From Cryptomeria japonica (Eukaryota; Streptophyta; Pinopsida; Cupressales; Cupressaceae): DNA of 64,000 nt. Each line of letters begins with the position of its first letter. Position 1 is the first letter of the stretch. A model generated the notes under the pieces. It saw only the letters and a program-made list of their open reading frames with translations, was not told the origin of the DNA and did not search any database. Below are positions 22,131-33,330 of this stretch, one piece after another. The translations under genes and the position numbers were made by a program. The stretch covers positions 469,764,008-469,828,007 of the forward strand of contig NC_081405.1 of the NCBI RefSeq assembly GCF_030272615.1, written 5' to 3'.

Positions 22131-23098
22131 CATGGATCCTTAAAATGGAGGAATGAGAGCTCTATTTATAGTGAAAATAGGGCAATGGATGGTCAGGATT
22201 GAAAGAGTTAATCAAGGGTCAAGTTTGAAAGTTGTCAATCCATGTTTTCAATTTTCACCAATGAAATTGTGACAATTGTCAACATAAGGCTGGTTAAGAG
22301 GAGATGTAAGAATCATTAAATGTTTGAGAAGACCTCATGGTTACCCTAGGAGGTAAGGGTTAAGGTTAGGTTAGGGTTATCCATTGGATAAAGCTTTTAC
22401 CCAAGGGGTAAACTCTCATGAAAAGGTTAAAGGAATAACCATGCTCAAAGCAATAAATGCTTGATGAGACCCTTGGGTTAGATGGAGGTTAAGTTAGTGA
22501 AAAAGTCTCTAACCATGCCACTAAGGGTTAGTTAACCATTAATGGTTTGAAGACTTTGGGGACAAATTTGTAAGAGTCCTTCCAAATTTGGGGGCATTCA
22601 ACAAGTTAGCTTGTTGAATGGATAAAGGCTTTAATGCCTTTTGAAGACTTTACTCTAAATTTGAGAAGTGACCTCCTCAAATTTAGGGAAAGGGGATAAT
22701 GGATGAATTTAGGCTGATTGATTAGGATTAGATGGATTCTAGAAGAAATTAGGAATAGGGTTAGGAGGCAAGTGGGATATGTAAGAAAATGCAAGTGGGT
22801 GAGGGAAAATAGAATTAATTAAAATAAATTACTTTATTTCAATTTGGTTGCAATTTGGGAAATTGAATAAATTAGATTTATTCAATTTGGGGTAAACTAT
22901 TAATTAAATGTAAATTTAATTAAAAGGTAAGAAGAAGGGTTTTAATTAAATAAAATGATTTATTCAATTAAATGACATAAAGGGCTTACGTGAATTTAAC
23001 TAAATAAATTGAATAATTTACTTAGTTAAATAGAGGAATGAGAATAAAATGAACATTAAATATTCATTTAGGAATATGGTCATTTTTATACGTTTACG
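22131..23098 (-). repeat. 3' LTR of element B (mostly U3), with hairpin string
   Basis: On -, the LTR starts after polypurine tract CAAAGAGGGGCAAAA and reads CGTAAACGTATAAAAATG; the initial TG is mutated to CG. It aligns in style with the LTR at 40701. U3 is AT-rich and contains perfect inverted repeats, such as 22860-22872 with 22876-22888 (13 bp), 22900-22909 with 22914-22923, and 22994-23003 with 23022-23031. A TATA box (CTATAAATAGAGC on -) lies near 22157-22169, and the LTR stops about 30 bases later, so R-U5 is missing. Confidence 0.7.
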
Positions 23099-23113
23099 TT
23101 TTGCCCCTCTTTG
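23099..23113 (-). promoter_or_regulatory. Polypurine tract of element B
   Basis: On - the run CAAAGAGGGGCAAAA directly precedes the 3' LTR. The same tract occurs before the LTR at 40701 (element D), with similar flanking sequence TTCTTTGAATCAA upstream, so the two elements are related. Confidence 0.8.
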
Positions 23114-23687
23114 AAGTGATGTGTGTGCACATGTTGATTCAAAGAAAATGATGTGTCATCATGATTTAGTTATGATCAATTTTTTATGTCGTTTTAAGAT
23201 TTTTAAGTCATGCCCTAGATTTGATAAACGATGTTGATAATGCCCCCTCGGGAGATGAATCAAAATTTTTGAAAATTTGATTTGATTTAGTTAAATTTGA
23301 TAAATTTCATTGCATTGTATAATTTCATCTATGTTCAATGTGGTAATTTGATTCATCTCCCGATATTGCCATTTGGTAGGGTTGTAGGAGATACCGTGAG
23401 CAATTTTGTGCATCCCTCCATGTAACCCTAATTTTGATTTACCCTATAAAAGGGAAAAAATGATTTGTTTTGTCTCATTTGTGCTTGTTGACCTTGGAGA
23501 AAGTGATTTTTGGAGAGAAGTCAACATGTTGGTTCCGTATTCTTCTCATACATTCGAGCATGTTCGGAGGTATTGGAGGCCTGCCGCGTATGGAGCACCA
23601 GTAAGTCAACCTTTTTGACCCCTTTTGGATTTTTTATTTTGTCATTTTTGATCATGTTTTTGATTTTGTCACGTGGATTTTACGTTT
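23114..23687. other. Region between polypurine tract and 21-bp array
   Basis: No convincing gene. Two small overlapping frames on + (23406-23618, 23510-23746) have no recognisable domain. If the PMD gene has a promoter inside the element, this is where its 5' leader would start. Confidence 0.35.
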
Positions 23688-24148
23688 TAGCGCGTTGGGG
23701 TCAAAGCATAGCGCATACGATAAGTTTCATTGCACGTAGGTTTTAATGAATTAGGGTAGCGTCTGAAAGGGTTAGGGTAGCGTATTGCTAGGTTAGGATA
23801 GCACGTAGGATTAGTTTAGTGCACCGGTGTCACAGGGTAGTGCAGAGGGTAAAATGGGTAGTGCATAGGAAAATACTTAGCGCACATGGTTTCTAGGGGG
23901 TCACATGGGTAGGTCTAGATCGTGCCTAGGTATGACCTAGCGCATAGGGATAAATATGCAGCGCAAAAATAGGATAGAATAGTGCATAGGGTAGTTTTAG
24001 CGCTTGGGGTAGGTTAGGTAGCGCTTTGGTAGAAAAAGGGTAGCACATAGGTTTCAGCTAGCGCATAGGGTAGATTGGGTAGCGCTTGGCAAGGACAGGG
24101 TAGCACATGATAAGTAGTTTAGCGTGTAGACAAAATTGTTTAGCACAT
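23688..24148 (+). repeat. Array of ~22 TAGCGC-type cores at 21-bp spacing
   Basis: Degenerate 8-bp cores TAGCGCAT, TAGCGCGT, TAGTGCAT or TAGCACAT recur at 23688, 23709, 23730, 23757, 23778, 23799, 23817, 23838, 23859, 23878, then 23938, 23959, 23980, 23998, 24019, 24041, 24059, 24080, 24101, 24120 and 24141. Most steps are exactly 21 bp; the rest are 18-27. The 13 bases between cores are not conserved. Core variants are mostly C/T or G/A at the two CpG positions, as methylation decay would give. The array lies upstream of the PMD gene on the same strand. Confidence 0.85.
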
Positions 24149-24370
24149 AAGCGGAAAAATTTGGGTAAAGTAGGATTTTGGATGAAGAAAGATAGGTAAG
24201 TTTTTGCCAGTTTTGCCGGGATAGGTGCAAATTGTCAGTTTGTTTGTCCGCTATCATTGTTTTGATAAGCTTGTCCATTATGAGTTCTGATATAACTTGA
24301 TTTGATTTGCGATTTTTCAAGTTGTTATAGATTTGATGCAAATTTGATATGATGTGGTTTTTGATATGAA

Positions 24371-24545
24371 TGTGGAGCTTGAGTTGTTTTACAAGCTGTA
24401 TTGATTGTGGAACTTGAGTTGTTTTACAAGTTGATATGGATGTGAAACTTGAGCTGTGTTACAAGTTGATTTGATTATGGAACTTGAGTTGTTTTACAAG
24501 TTGATATGGATGTGAAACTTGAGTTGTGTTGCAAGGTGATATGAT
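24371..24545 (+). repeat. Five 35-bp tandem repeats upstream of PMD gene
   Basis: Copies start at 24371, 24406, 24441, 24476 and 24511, exactly 35 bp apart, with consensus TGTGGAACTTGAGTTGTTTT then ACAAGTTGATATGGA. Copies alternate between GGAACTTGAGTTG and GAAACTTGAG(C/T)TGTG. They sit between the 21-bp array and the start of PMD similarity. Confidence 0.9.
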
Positions 24546-24639
24546 TAGATATGAAAATGGATTGATATGATGTGGAACTTGATTTAGATTCAAAGTTTCA
24601 AGTTTTTAATATGAATTTGATTTTGGTATCTATGTTGTG

Positions 24640-26604
24640 AGGAGGAAACTGATATCGGACTTGCTTCGCTTTTTGATAGGAGAATCTTAGAGTGGTTCAG
24701 TTGCGTGAGCGATTTCTGAGACCATGGTCCTTGATACCATGATTGACACAGGAAGATAGAGACATTATTGAGAGGTGTGGCCTAACCTCATTGTTAGATA
24801 TGCCTCAGTTTATCGTGAATCAAGGTTTATTGATAGCATTGGTGGAGAGGTGGTAGAGTGACACAAACACCTTCCATTTGGCAACAGGCAAGATTACAGT
24901 GAAGCCTGAGGATTGTTACCGGATTCTACGGATTCCTATGGTAGGTGCATTACTACCCTATGAGCAGACTGAGGAGGGTGGGACTGAGGCACTTCACCGA
25001 ATCTTTCAGGATGATACTATTTGTGGGTATGAGATCCCCTGGTAGGAGTTATTGGATTTGGATTACACCCCTCTACCATCAGTTCTGGTAGGCTTTATAG
25101 GTGGTTTCTTATATCCCGACTATAGGTTGAAGGGACTAGCAGTGGGGTGGGGATTGGTTCTGGAGGATATGGTGATGCAAGGTCACCGTTTTGCATAGCT
25201 GGCACACTTATACATGGATTTACATCAGGTGGTATACCTAGGTTACGACAATTTATCAGCTGGAGTGACACTTCTACAGGTATGGGCGTGGGAGCATATT
25301 CCCGCATCTAGGCCATTGGTGGATAGAGATAGGCCTGTTGGGTGTGCGTATGCATATGGATACAGAGGGATAGTTATCCACCGTAAGATGGGAAAACTAG
25401 AGCACTGGAGGAGAGTGCTGGATGATATTGATACGATCATCTTGCGACCATATACAGGTTGCAAGGTATGGGTAGAGGATGGGATGGAGATGCCCTATGT
25501 TTACATGACCGGATATTTGATAGGGCAGACACCCTTTGTTATTGAGAGGTTTCTGCATAGCCGGGTGCTATAGCAGTATGGTTGACAACAAGGGATTCCA
25601 CAGGGAGCCTATTTTTATGCTCGACAGAGACAGGATATTCCTGATTGGGGACTGACGATTGATAGCGCGACAACAGTGGAGGAGTTCTTTCATGCAGCTG
25701 GCTAGATTTGGGATTATGCCCTTAAGATAGTGGATGCAGGGATGACTGATGAGTTTGTAGCGCGTGTGGTGGACAGGATATTGGATCCAGTTGAGATGAT
25801 TCCAACTTTTGATGACGATGAGGAGGTAGATGAGGGGGGTGGTGATGGAGGAGGAGATGATGGTGGAGATGGTGGAGGAGGTGGCCGATGTCGGTGAGGA
25901 TATAGAGGGAGTTTGGATCAGGGGAGGAGAGGAGACAGGGGTGGAGATGGTGTTGATAGGGGGATACAGGCGGAGAGACCTATGTGGTGGGCTGTGATGG
26001 ATAGAGGGAGAGGAGGTTTGGCTATCAAAGGGTTGGGGAGGTGATAGCGGTAGTGGGAGGGTATGATGACGTGCGACAACAGGCCCAGAGGAGGAGGTCA
26101 GATGTTTTACCTCCACCTCCACCGAGGACAGGTAGAGGGACAGGGGGTACCCCTTCACAGGTACCCTTGCAAATGCAGATTCTGAGGCATGTGGAGGATG
26201 CACAGATTAGATCACTGCAGTTGTCAGTGCAACACTTGCAGACATAGTTGCTGGCGCATCAGTGTCAAATTACATAGTTGACCATAGAGCGTGATACTGA
26301 GATCGAGTGGCGAGGTCGAGCGGAGGAGCTCACAGCGAGTTTGTAGAGAGTTGCAGTAGGTGGTCCGATGAGAGACACCTTGAGAGAGCTGGCTTTGAGA
26401 GCCAAGGAGGCAGAGTACTATAGGAGACATTATGAGGATACGGTGCCGAGGGAGCATCGAGTGCAGAGTTTTACACATTTGAGATCTAGTCGATCTCGAG
26501 AGACTGGGTCGAGGATGGAGAGCAGAGGCATGACAGGGCCTCCTAGACAGGATCCACCTACAGATCCAGGTGCTGGGACATCTGCAGTGAGACCGTCGCC
26601 TTGA
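24640..26604 (+). pseudogene. Plant mobile domain (PMD) protein gene, antisense in element B
   Basis: The frame encodes a recognisable plant mobile domain (aminotransferase-like PMD family, the family of MAIN/MAIL proteins). In order: DIIERCGLTSLLDMPQFIV, LLIALVERW, the DTNTFHLATGKITVKPEDCY block with RILRIPMVGA (about 24880-24950), then GFIGGFLYPDYRLKG, LAHLYMDLHQVVYLGYDNLS and LLQVWAWEHIP (25203-25300). After the domain come a short acidic Gly/Asp run (about 25812-25880), then a coiled-coil-like region (about 26155-26460) and a Pro/Ser tail ending 26604. In-frame stops occur near 24854, 25043, 25196, 25571 and 25705, and later frames shift. It runs antisense to gag-pol between integrase and 3' LTR. 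PMD genes in transposable elements are known; this location matches the antisense extra ORFs of Tat elements (established for the lineage, inference here). Confidence 0.85.
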
Positions 26605-26868
26605 GGAGATTGTCATACCTGAGAGACATTGTCTCCATTATATTTTGATCATTTTGTTGTATTGGCACAGACATGACATATTTTGTATATTGATCATTCT
26701 TTGATATATATATATATATATGAGACCATTTTCTTTGATCTTCATGTGATGTGTTATGCATTATGCTTTCTAGATGCTTTTTGATTATTCTATGAAGATG
26801 CAATGCTTAGATAGATGCATGTGATGTGATATGTGATGAATATGATGTGATAATGTAGGATGTTGTCA

Positions 26869-27080
26869 GATGTATCTTGAAAATAAGATGTAGGATATGA
26901 TATGCTGTGAGATGTATCTTGAAAATGAGATGTATGATAATGATATGTTGTGAGATGTATCTTGAAAATGAGATGTATGATAATGATATGCTGTGAGATG
27001 TATCTTGAAAATGAGATGTATGATAATGATATGTTGTGAGATGTATCTTGAAAATGAGATGTATGATAATGATATGCAAC
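26869..27080 (+). repeat. Five 43-bp tandem repeats downstream of PMD gene
   Basis: Copies start at 26869, 26911, 26954, 26997 and 27040 (steps 42, 43, 43, 43). The unit is GATGTATCTTGAAAATGAGA then TGTATGATAATGATATG(C/T)TGTGA, and the last four copies are nearly identical. The low divergence compared with the surrounding pseudogenes suggests recent expansion. The small - strand frames here simply reflect the repeat. Confidence 0.95.
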
Positions 27081-27084
27081 TAAT

Positions 27085-28080
27085 TGAGAAATGATATGCA
27101 ACTAATTGATTTTGAGCATCCTCATTCTGCATTCATCATCCCTGTATAGCCACATGTTGTTTGCTTTCTTTGTATGTATCATCATTGAACATTGATTAAT
27201 TTTGGGATATGTTGAAATTTATACAAGCATAATGGTATAATTGAACCATAATGACCTGAGAAAAATTTACATGATTTTTGATTTTGCAAGATAGCACAAG
27301 CATCAAGGTATAATTAAACGAGGATGACTTGAGTGCAGATTGCGTATAAACAGACAAGATTAAATCATTTGTATGCGTGATGTGGAATCATGTCTTCAGT
27401 GATATATTGTGAATCATGTTTCGAGACAAGTATCGACACAATACAGATGATCGCTTCACAGACAGAAAAAATAAGAAAATATTAGAGTCCCCACGACGTT
27501 CTCTAGCTTTGAAGCATTGGTGAGAAAATTTAGAGGATCCAAAAATTCAAAAAGTTCAAGTGCAAAAATAGTCAAAACTTTATGCAAGATGCAACATTTG
27601 ATATTTCAGAAAATCATCCATCATATTTGTGAATCTTGTTAAGCAATCAATGTTTTGCTTTGCGATTGTGTGCGTGTTGTTTTTGCTGGATGCATGCTTT
27701 GAGTTTGCGACAAGTTTTGATAGTTTGAATGCACTGCAAGTTTATACTGCCCCTAGTCAAGTGTGCCTCTAAATGTGGATTGTACCATGATTACCAAACC
27801 ATGGTGAGATGCGGTGAAAGGATATGTGGATAAACCAAGATAGTGACTATGCTAAGTATGGCCTGGATGGATATTGTGATAAAAATGTCAGGCGATAGCC
27901 GATAGTGCTTTACTATGGATATAATGGTATGGATATAGATAGAGGAGTTTTCCTCTCATAATAGCACTTGTTGTCATGTTTTCACCAATTGCTTTTATTG
28001 TACCTTTTTATTTACCTTTTTCTTTATTTTTTGATTTTTTTGACTTTTCCATGCATTAGATTACTCAAGTGTAGTATTTC
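27085..28080. other. Spacer between PMD gene and integrase 3' end of element B
   Basis: No open frame or repeat recognised. The two genes are convergent here, so terminators of both the antisense PMD transcript and, if any, an internal sense transcript might lie here; no clear signal was identified. Confidence 0.35.
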
Positions 28081-29160
28081 TTCAGATGGATGCTGTTAGT
28101 TGGTTCATCGAGAAAATCTCCTTCTGATGTTGTTAACTGATAGGCGCCTGATCCACAGGCTAATATGATGACATAGGGACCTAACCAATTAGGTTCAAAT
28201 TTCCCTTTCTTTTCCCGATCTTGCTAATTCCTAGGATTTTCCTTGAGTACTAGGTCACCAATTTTAAAAATTTTGGGAATGACCTTGTGGTTGTAGCTCC
28301 TACACATGGGTTACTGATATGCTTTGAGATGAGTGTAGGCACATTGACATCTTTCATCTAGAAGCTCGAGCTCTTACAATCGGTTAACTTGATACTCTTC
28401 ATCTGGAATTAGGCCTTTTAGAGAGACTCTGAGAGATGGAATTTCTACCTCCAAGGGTAAAATTGCTTCAGAGCCATTTACCAATTAATATGGTGTAGCT
28501 CCTGTAGGTGTGTGGATGCTAGTTCTGTAGGCCCAAAGTGCTAGATTGAGTTGTATATTCCAATCTTTTCCTGCATCATTCACTATTTTCTTTAGGATTT
28601 TCAATATTGTTTTGTTGGATGCTTCTGCTCGACCAATCCCCTGTGGGTAGTAAGGTGTTGAAAAATGATGTTGGATTTTGAATTTTTCACATAGTTCTCG
28701 TACATCTTGGTTTTTGAAAGGTCATCCATTATCTGTGATGATGGAACTTGGAATGCCATATTTGTAGATTAGATAATTAAGGATAAAAGAAGCAATTTGT
28801 TTCCCAGTCACTGTGGTCATGGGGACTCCTTCAACCCATTTGGTAAAGTATTTCATTGCAGTTATAATGAAATTGTGTCCATTTGAAGATGAAAGATGAA
28901 TTTTGCCGACCAAGTCTAGTCCCCACTGGCAAAAGGGCTAGGATGTTGTGAATGGCTGCAATTCCTGTGCTGTTGCATGTATAAGGTTGCCATGGATTTG
29001 GCATTCAGGACACATTTTTGCACAATGATAAGAGTCCTTTTCCATTATTGGTTAGTAATATCCCACTCTTAGAAGATTTTTAGCAAGAGTAGTACCACTT
29101 GAATGTGTGCCATAGATACCTTCGTGAAGCTCGTGTAAAGCGGAGTCAGATTCATTATGA
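28081..29160 (-). pseudogene. pol: Integrase of element B
   Basis: On -, the zinc-binding HHCC part (HELHEGIYGTHSSG near 29100-29137; CPECQ near 28995-29010) precedes the DDE core. Catalytic residues are still readable: Asp in WGLDLVGKIH (about 28920), Asp in IITDNG (about 28730), and Glu in GRAEASNKTI (about 28620). The GPY/F module (LGPYVIILA) is near 28175. The frame 28913-28722 is open; stops occur near 29050, 28968 and 28720 and in the C-terminal part. No chromodomain follows, as expected for Tat. Confidence 0.85.
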
Positions 29161-29393
29161 TCAAGACAATGAAGAAGAGTACCATCTAGACCTCGACGGT
29201 ACAAAGTATCAGCTGTAAGAGTATAACGAGCGGCTTACCAGATAAAGTTGCGCTTTTGGTTTCAAGATAGGTCAATGGGTAGGATATTGTTCTTAAGATA
29301 GTCGTAGATCAGTCCATATAACAGAGAGTCAGAATTGGTTAAGGCATAGATAACATGGGATTCTGAATGGTCATAGGTTGGGGAGAACAATTG

Positions 29394-30345
29394 CTATACC
29401 AAAAACTTGTAACGATTTTGTTGCTCTAGAATTTGTAGTAGTGGAGCGATAGTAGCCATTGCATCAGCTGCTCTATTCTCCAACCTTGGTATTTGTTCAA
29501 AGGTGATGTGTACAAAATATTGTTTAAAATCCTCCACCATTTGCTTGTATGGTAGTAGCTTGTCATCCTTTGTCTGATAGTCATTGTTGATTTGATTAAT
29601 GACTAGTTGTGAGTCTTCGTAGACTTTTAATTCTATGATCCTCCATTCTATGGCCATTTTGATGCCTATAACCAATGCCTCATATTTAGCAATGTTATTT
29701 GTGCATGGAAACGTAAGCCTATATGATCTTGGTATAGTGTGTCCTTCAGAAGTGATGAATAGAATGCCAGCACCTGAGCCATGTTGTGTGTAGGATCAAT
29801 TAAAATATAAGGTCCATTGTTTAGTGGAGATAGCAAGAACGTCTCTATCTGGAAAATTCGATCTCCATAGTTTGTTTTCCTGGTAGTTGTGTTTCTGCCA
29901 GTTGATCTGCAATTGCTTGTCCTTTGATAGCTTGTCGTTCTGTGTAGTGGATATCAAATTCACTGAGGATCATGACCCACTTAGCCAATCTGCCTATAAG
30001 AGCTGCTTTACTGAGTAAATATTTGAGAGGATCAATTTTTGTAACCAGCTTAATTGTGTGAGATAGCATGTAGTGTCAGAATTTTTGAGAGGCAAATACC
30101 ACTATTAGACAAGCTTTCTCAATGAATGTATAGTTGAGTTCATAACCGTTTAATGTCCTGCTGATATAATAGATAGGTCTCTCTTTGCCCCATTGATCTT
30201 CTTGTGCTAACAATGCCCCCAATGATATATATGTTGTTGAAATGTAGAGAATGAGTGGCTTCCCTGCTATTGGTGTTACTAGAACTGGTGGGTTCATTAG
30301 TACTGCATGATTTGATAAAAAGATTTGGCACATTTGGATTCCCAT
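29394..30345 (-). pseudogene. pol: Dual RNase H region of element B
   Basis: The first, gypsy-type RNase H is at about 30345-30070 (YISTTYISLGALLAQEDQWG, YELNYTFIEKACLIVVFA). A connector (PLKYLLSKAALIGRLAKWVM, then IQYTER-like residues at about 30030-29930) leads to the second, archaeal-type RNase H at about 29830-29430 (GAGILF, NNIAKYEALV, EDSQLVINQINNDYQ, NRAADAMATIAPLL). A second RNase H is a hallmark of the Tat lineage. The frame is disrupted around 30070, 29845 and 29700. Confidence 0.85.
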
Positions 30346-31205
30346 ATGAATGGTACATTTTTATGTAGCAAATGATTGAATGGGAGACTTTTATCTGCTA
30401 GTTGAGTGATGAATCGCCTGATTGATTGGAGTCCTCCTTGTAGAGATCTAAGCTGGCTAATGTTCTTGGGTGGTGGCATCTCCATAATGGCTTGTACCTT
30501 TGCTGGATCCACTTCAATACCTTTAGCTAAAACTATGTAGCCTAGTAGTTTGCCTGATGTAACCTTGAAGACACACTTCTTAGGGTTGAGCCCGACTTGG
30601 AATTTTTCTAATCTATCAAAAATATTTTCTAAGATGCTTAGATGTTCTGCTCTGGTGAAGGATTTATTTAGTAAATTATCTACATAGTCTTCTATGAAGG
30701 TATGCATCATCTCATGAAAGATTGTTGTCATTGCTCATTTATAAGTTGCTCCTGCATTCTTTAAGCCAAAAGGCATGACATTCCAATAGTATGTTCCCCA
30801 TGGATAGGTAAACATTGTTCTATCTTGATCCTCTGGGGCTATCTTGATTTGATTATAGCCTAAAAAACCATCCATTAGTGATAACATTGCATGGCCTGCT
30901 GTGAGGTCTACAATTATGTCGATACTGGGCAAAGGAAAGTCATCCTTTGGACAAGATTTGTTGACATCTCTGAAATCAATGCATATTCTGATACTGCCAT
31001 CTGGTTTTGATACTGGTATGATGTTTGAAATCCATTCAGCATAGTTGATAGGTCGAATAAATTCGACGTCTAATAGTTTCCTCAAATCAGCTTTAACCAT
31101 GAGTGCCACATGTGGATTCATCTTTCGCAGTTTTTGCTTGACTGGCTTAGCTCTTGGAGCAATGAACAAGTGATGCATGATTAATTGTGGATCAATCCCG
31201 GGCAT
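30297..31205 (-). pseudogene. pol: Reverse transcriptase of element B
   Basis: RT blocks in order: FIRPINYAEWISNIIPVSKP, RICIDFRDVNKSCPKDDFPL, MLSLMDGFLGYNQIKIAPED and WNVMPFGLKNAGATY. The catalytic box is YVDN at about 30686-30675. The last residue (30675-30677) is Asn (AAT), where the related fragment C keeps YVDD, so the active site is lost by a G-to-A change. The thumb (LNPKKCVFKVTSGKLLGYIV) continues to about 30400. A stop at 30732-30734 splits the domain. Confidence 0.9.
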
Positions 31206-31244
31206 ATATGCATATGACCAAGCAAAGTTGATTTTCTTTTTTTT

Positions 31245-32520
31245 TTAAAATTTAATAAATTCTGATCTTTCTTCCTCTGTCAGAGATTCTGCAAGGTGTA
31301 TAGTTCTGGCTGTTTCTGTAGTACCAATGTTGATTGATTGAGTGGGCTCAATCAATATGGGTGATCTCTCATGATAATTCTTAGGAAGAGTGTCAAGTCT
31401 CCCATCCTTAGGTGTCTTAGAAAGGTTTTCATCCTTAGATTCATCCTTTATTTTTACTTTTGTGTGATCTATTGCTGCCATTGATTGGTTTTCAGTAGTA
31501 GATCTTTTAGTTTGTTCATTTTTGTGACTAAGAGACTTGGCACTCCCCTGGTTGTAGACATCATTACTTTGTTCACTGGTAGAGTCTGTTTTTGGGTTAA
31601 CGGTACATAAGTAATGGATAATGGATTCATCATTTGGGAAAATTGGTATATCATGAGTTTCAGGTTCATCCCAATCTATGAGGTTAGGAAAGACAAGTGG
31701 TAAGGAGTCGTTAGGTGGATCAAGTTTGACTACTATAAGTGTCAGGATGGAAGTATCATCGTGGTTGTCCTGGGTGTTAAAGAAGTTAAGGATCTCATCA
31801 AGGTCTTCGATGGTACCATCTTCTATATAGACTTGCGCATAATGTCGCTGCTCATTTTCCTTGACGTCATAAATATTTTGTGGACCAAATTCAAGTGGTC
31901 TAGATTCTGTGCCATGTTCTTCTTGAGAGATGGATGTACTACTATCTTTTGCACAAATATCTTCAGTAACATTAGAACAGCTGCCCCATTCATATTCATT
32001 GGAATCAGTCTCAGAGGTATTATCCCAGATTCTAGCAGTGCTGTGAAATGGTATGTTGTAGGGTGATAACAAGTCTTTGATAATTAAGACAAGTTTGATA
32101 GTTTTCTTTGATTCTGTGTCAGATCCCACTTCTACTCTTTGCATTTGTTCATATACTGTCTCTCCTCGGGGAGGAATGATGTTATTAGGAGGTGATTCTT
32201 CTTTGTTGGATATTGGTTCTTGAATATGATGTGCTTTTGTAGTAGATGCTTCCTTCTTTTGATTGATAGGCTGCTTTTGACATTGCTCTCATTCTTGATG
32301 TTCCCGTTCTTTACATATTGTCTCAGCTGACTCAAATAGTGCCTCCTGCCAGGAGTCTTATTTATATTTCTTCTTTGCCTTCCACTGAGGTTTTTGATAT
32401 TTGTGTGGTGCCCTCTTTGGTAGTAGAGTGAGTTCAAAGCCCAATCTCTTTTTGTCTTTACTAAATTGTGAAGGAGGATCTAATGGTTCTATGACGCCTT
32501 CCTTTCACTTACCAATAGGT
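31245..32520 (-). pseudogene. Pre-RT linker and G-patch region of element B
   Basis: The 299-codon open frame 32144-31245 is acidic and matches Tat fragment A (19736-20340) in its C-terminal third. Upstream, about 32575-32480, the pattern KGYLIMQQMG.NGKGPIGK resembles a G-patch, a glycine-rich nucleic-acid-binding motif known downstream of protease in some LTR elements. Two stop codons fall inside or just after it. The region 32437-32132 is basic and Lys-rich. Enzymatic function is not expected. Confidence 0.65.
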
Positions 32521-33330
32521 CCTTTGCCATTCTATCCCATTTGCTGCATGATTAAGTAGCCTTTTCCATACATGTGTGTTGTTATAGCTACTTCCATAGT
32601 AGCCACTCTATCTTCTTCCTCATCTTTGTATAGACAACTAAGGATGTCCTTTTCCTTGGATTCATGTGCTAGAGTGCCGAGTTGAATGAATGTGCCATCA
32701 AACTTGGTGATGGGCTGAGTTGCTTGATGTGCTGATGCTAGAGGTAATCCATGAGATCTAGGTGATATTGGTAAGTCGGCCAAACACATGGGTTCCAAAG
32801 AGTATTCTCCCATGCCTTGTTCTTTGATCTTCATTTTCTGCTTGAAATCTCTAGGTAATGATTTAGACTTTTCTTGTTGAAGATCTCGTGCTGAGGAATT
32901 TTGTTTCTCTCTATTATGTGGAACCAAGCTGTCTTGGGCTGCCCCCATAGCATTACAATGCTGAAATGGATTATGATCAGCTGATATAGAAACCTCCTGC
33001 CTATTGTAGGGGAATTTAACACATTGGTGATAAGTGGAAGGTACCGCTTGCATTTCATGTATCCAAGGTCAACCTAATAGGATATTGTATGTGAGGTCTA
33101 TGTCTAAGACCTGGCACATAGTATCCTTTCATATTGGTCCTACCTGAATTGGCAACACCACTATTCCTTTAGATGATCTTTCTTCATCATCATATGCCTT
33201 TATAGTGATCTTTTTGCATGGATCAATAGACTCCTTCGAGAAGCCTAACGCACAGATAAGTTTTAAGGTGCAAATATTAAGTCCAACTCCCCCATCTATT
33301 AATACTCGTTTAACTTAGTGTTTATAGACC
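32521..33330 (-). pseudogene. Protease of element B
   Basis: On -, the active-site block VKRVLIDGGVGLNICTL lies at about 33312-33262. The D-G-G triplet is as in other Tat proteases, which differ from the D-S/T-G of most gypsy elements. The YNILLG.PWIHEMQAVPSTY block (about 33085-33030) is the conserved C-terminal part. Stops occur at about 33316, 33135 and 33070. The frame 33053-32532 continues toward the G-patch. Confidence 0.8.

Noticed and set aside
25568-26203. 211-codon open frame on - across the PMD gene
   Set aside because: It is antisense to the PMD coding region, low in complexity (Ser/Pro/His-rich), and has no domain; the + strand has clear PMD homology.
26703-26722. TA microsatellite
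   Set aside because: Only about nine TA units; common and uninformative.
26790-27132. Overlapping repetitive frames on - with His/Ser/Tyr repeats
   Set aside because: They are translations of the 43-bp tandem repeat in several frames and not a gene.
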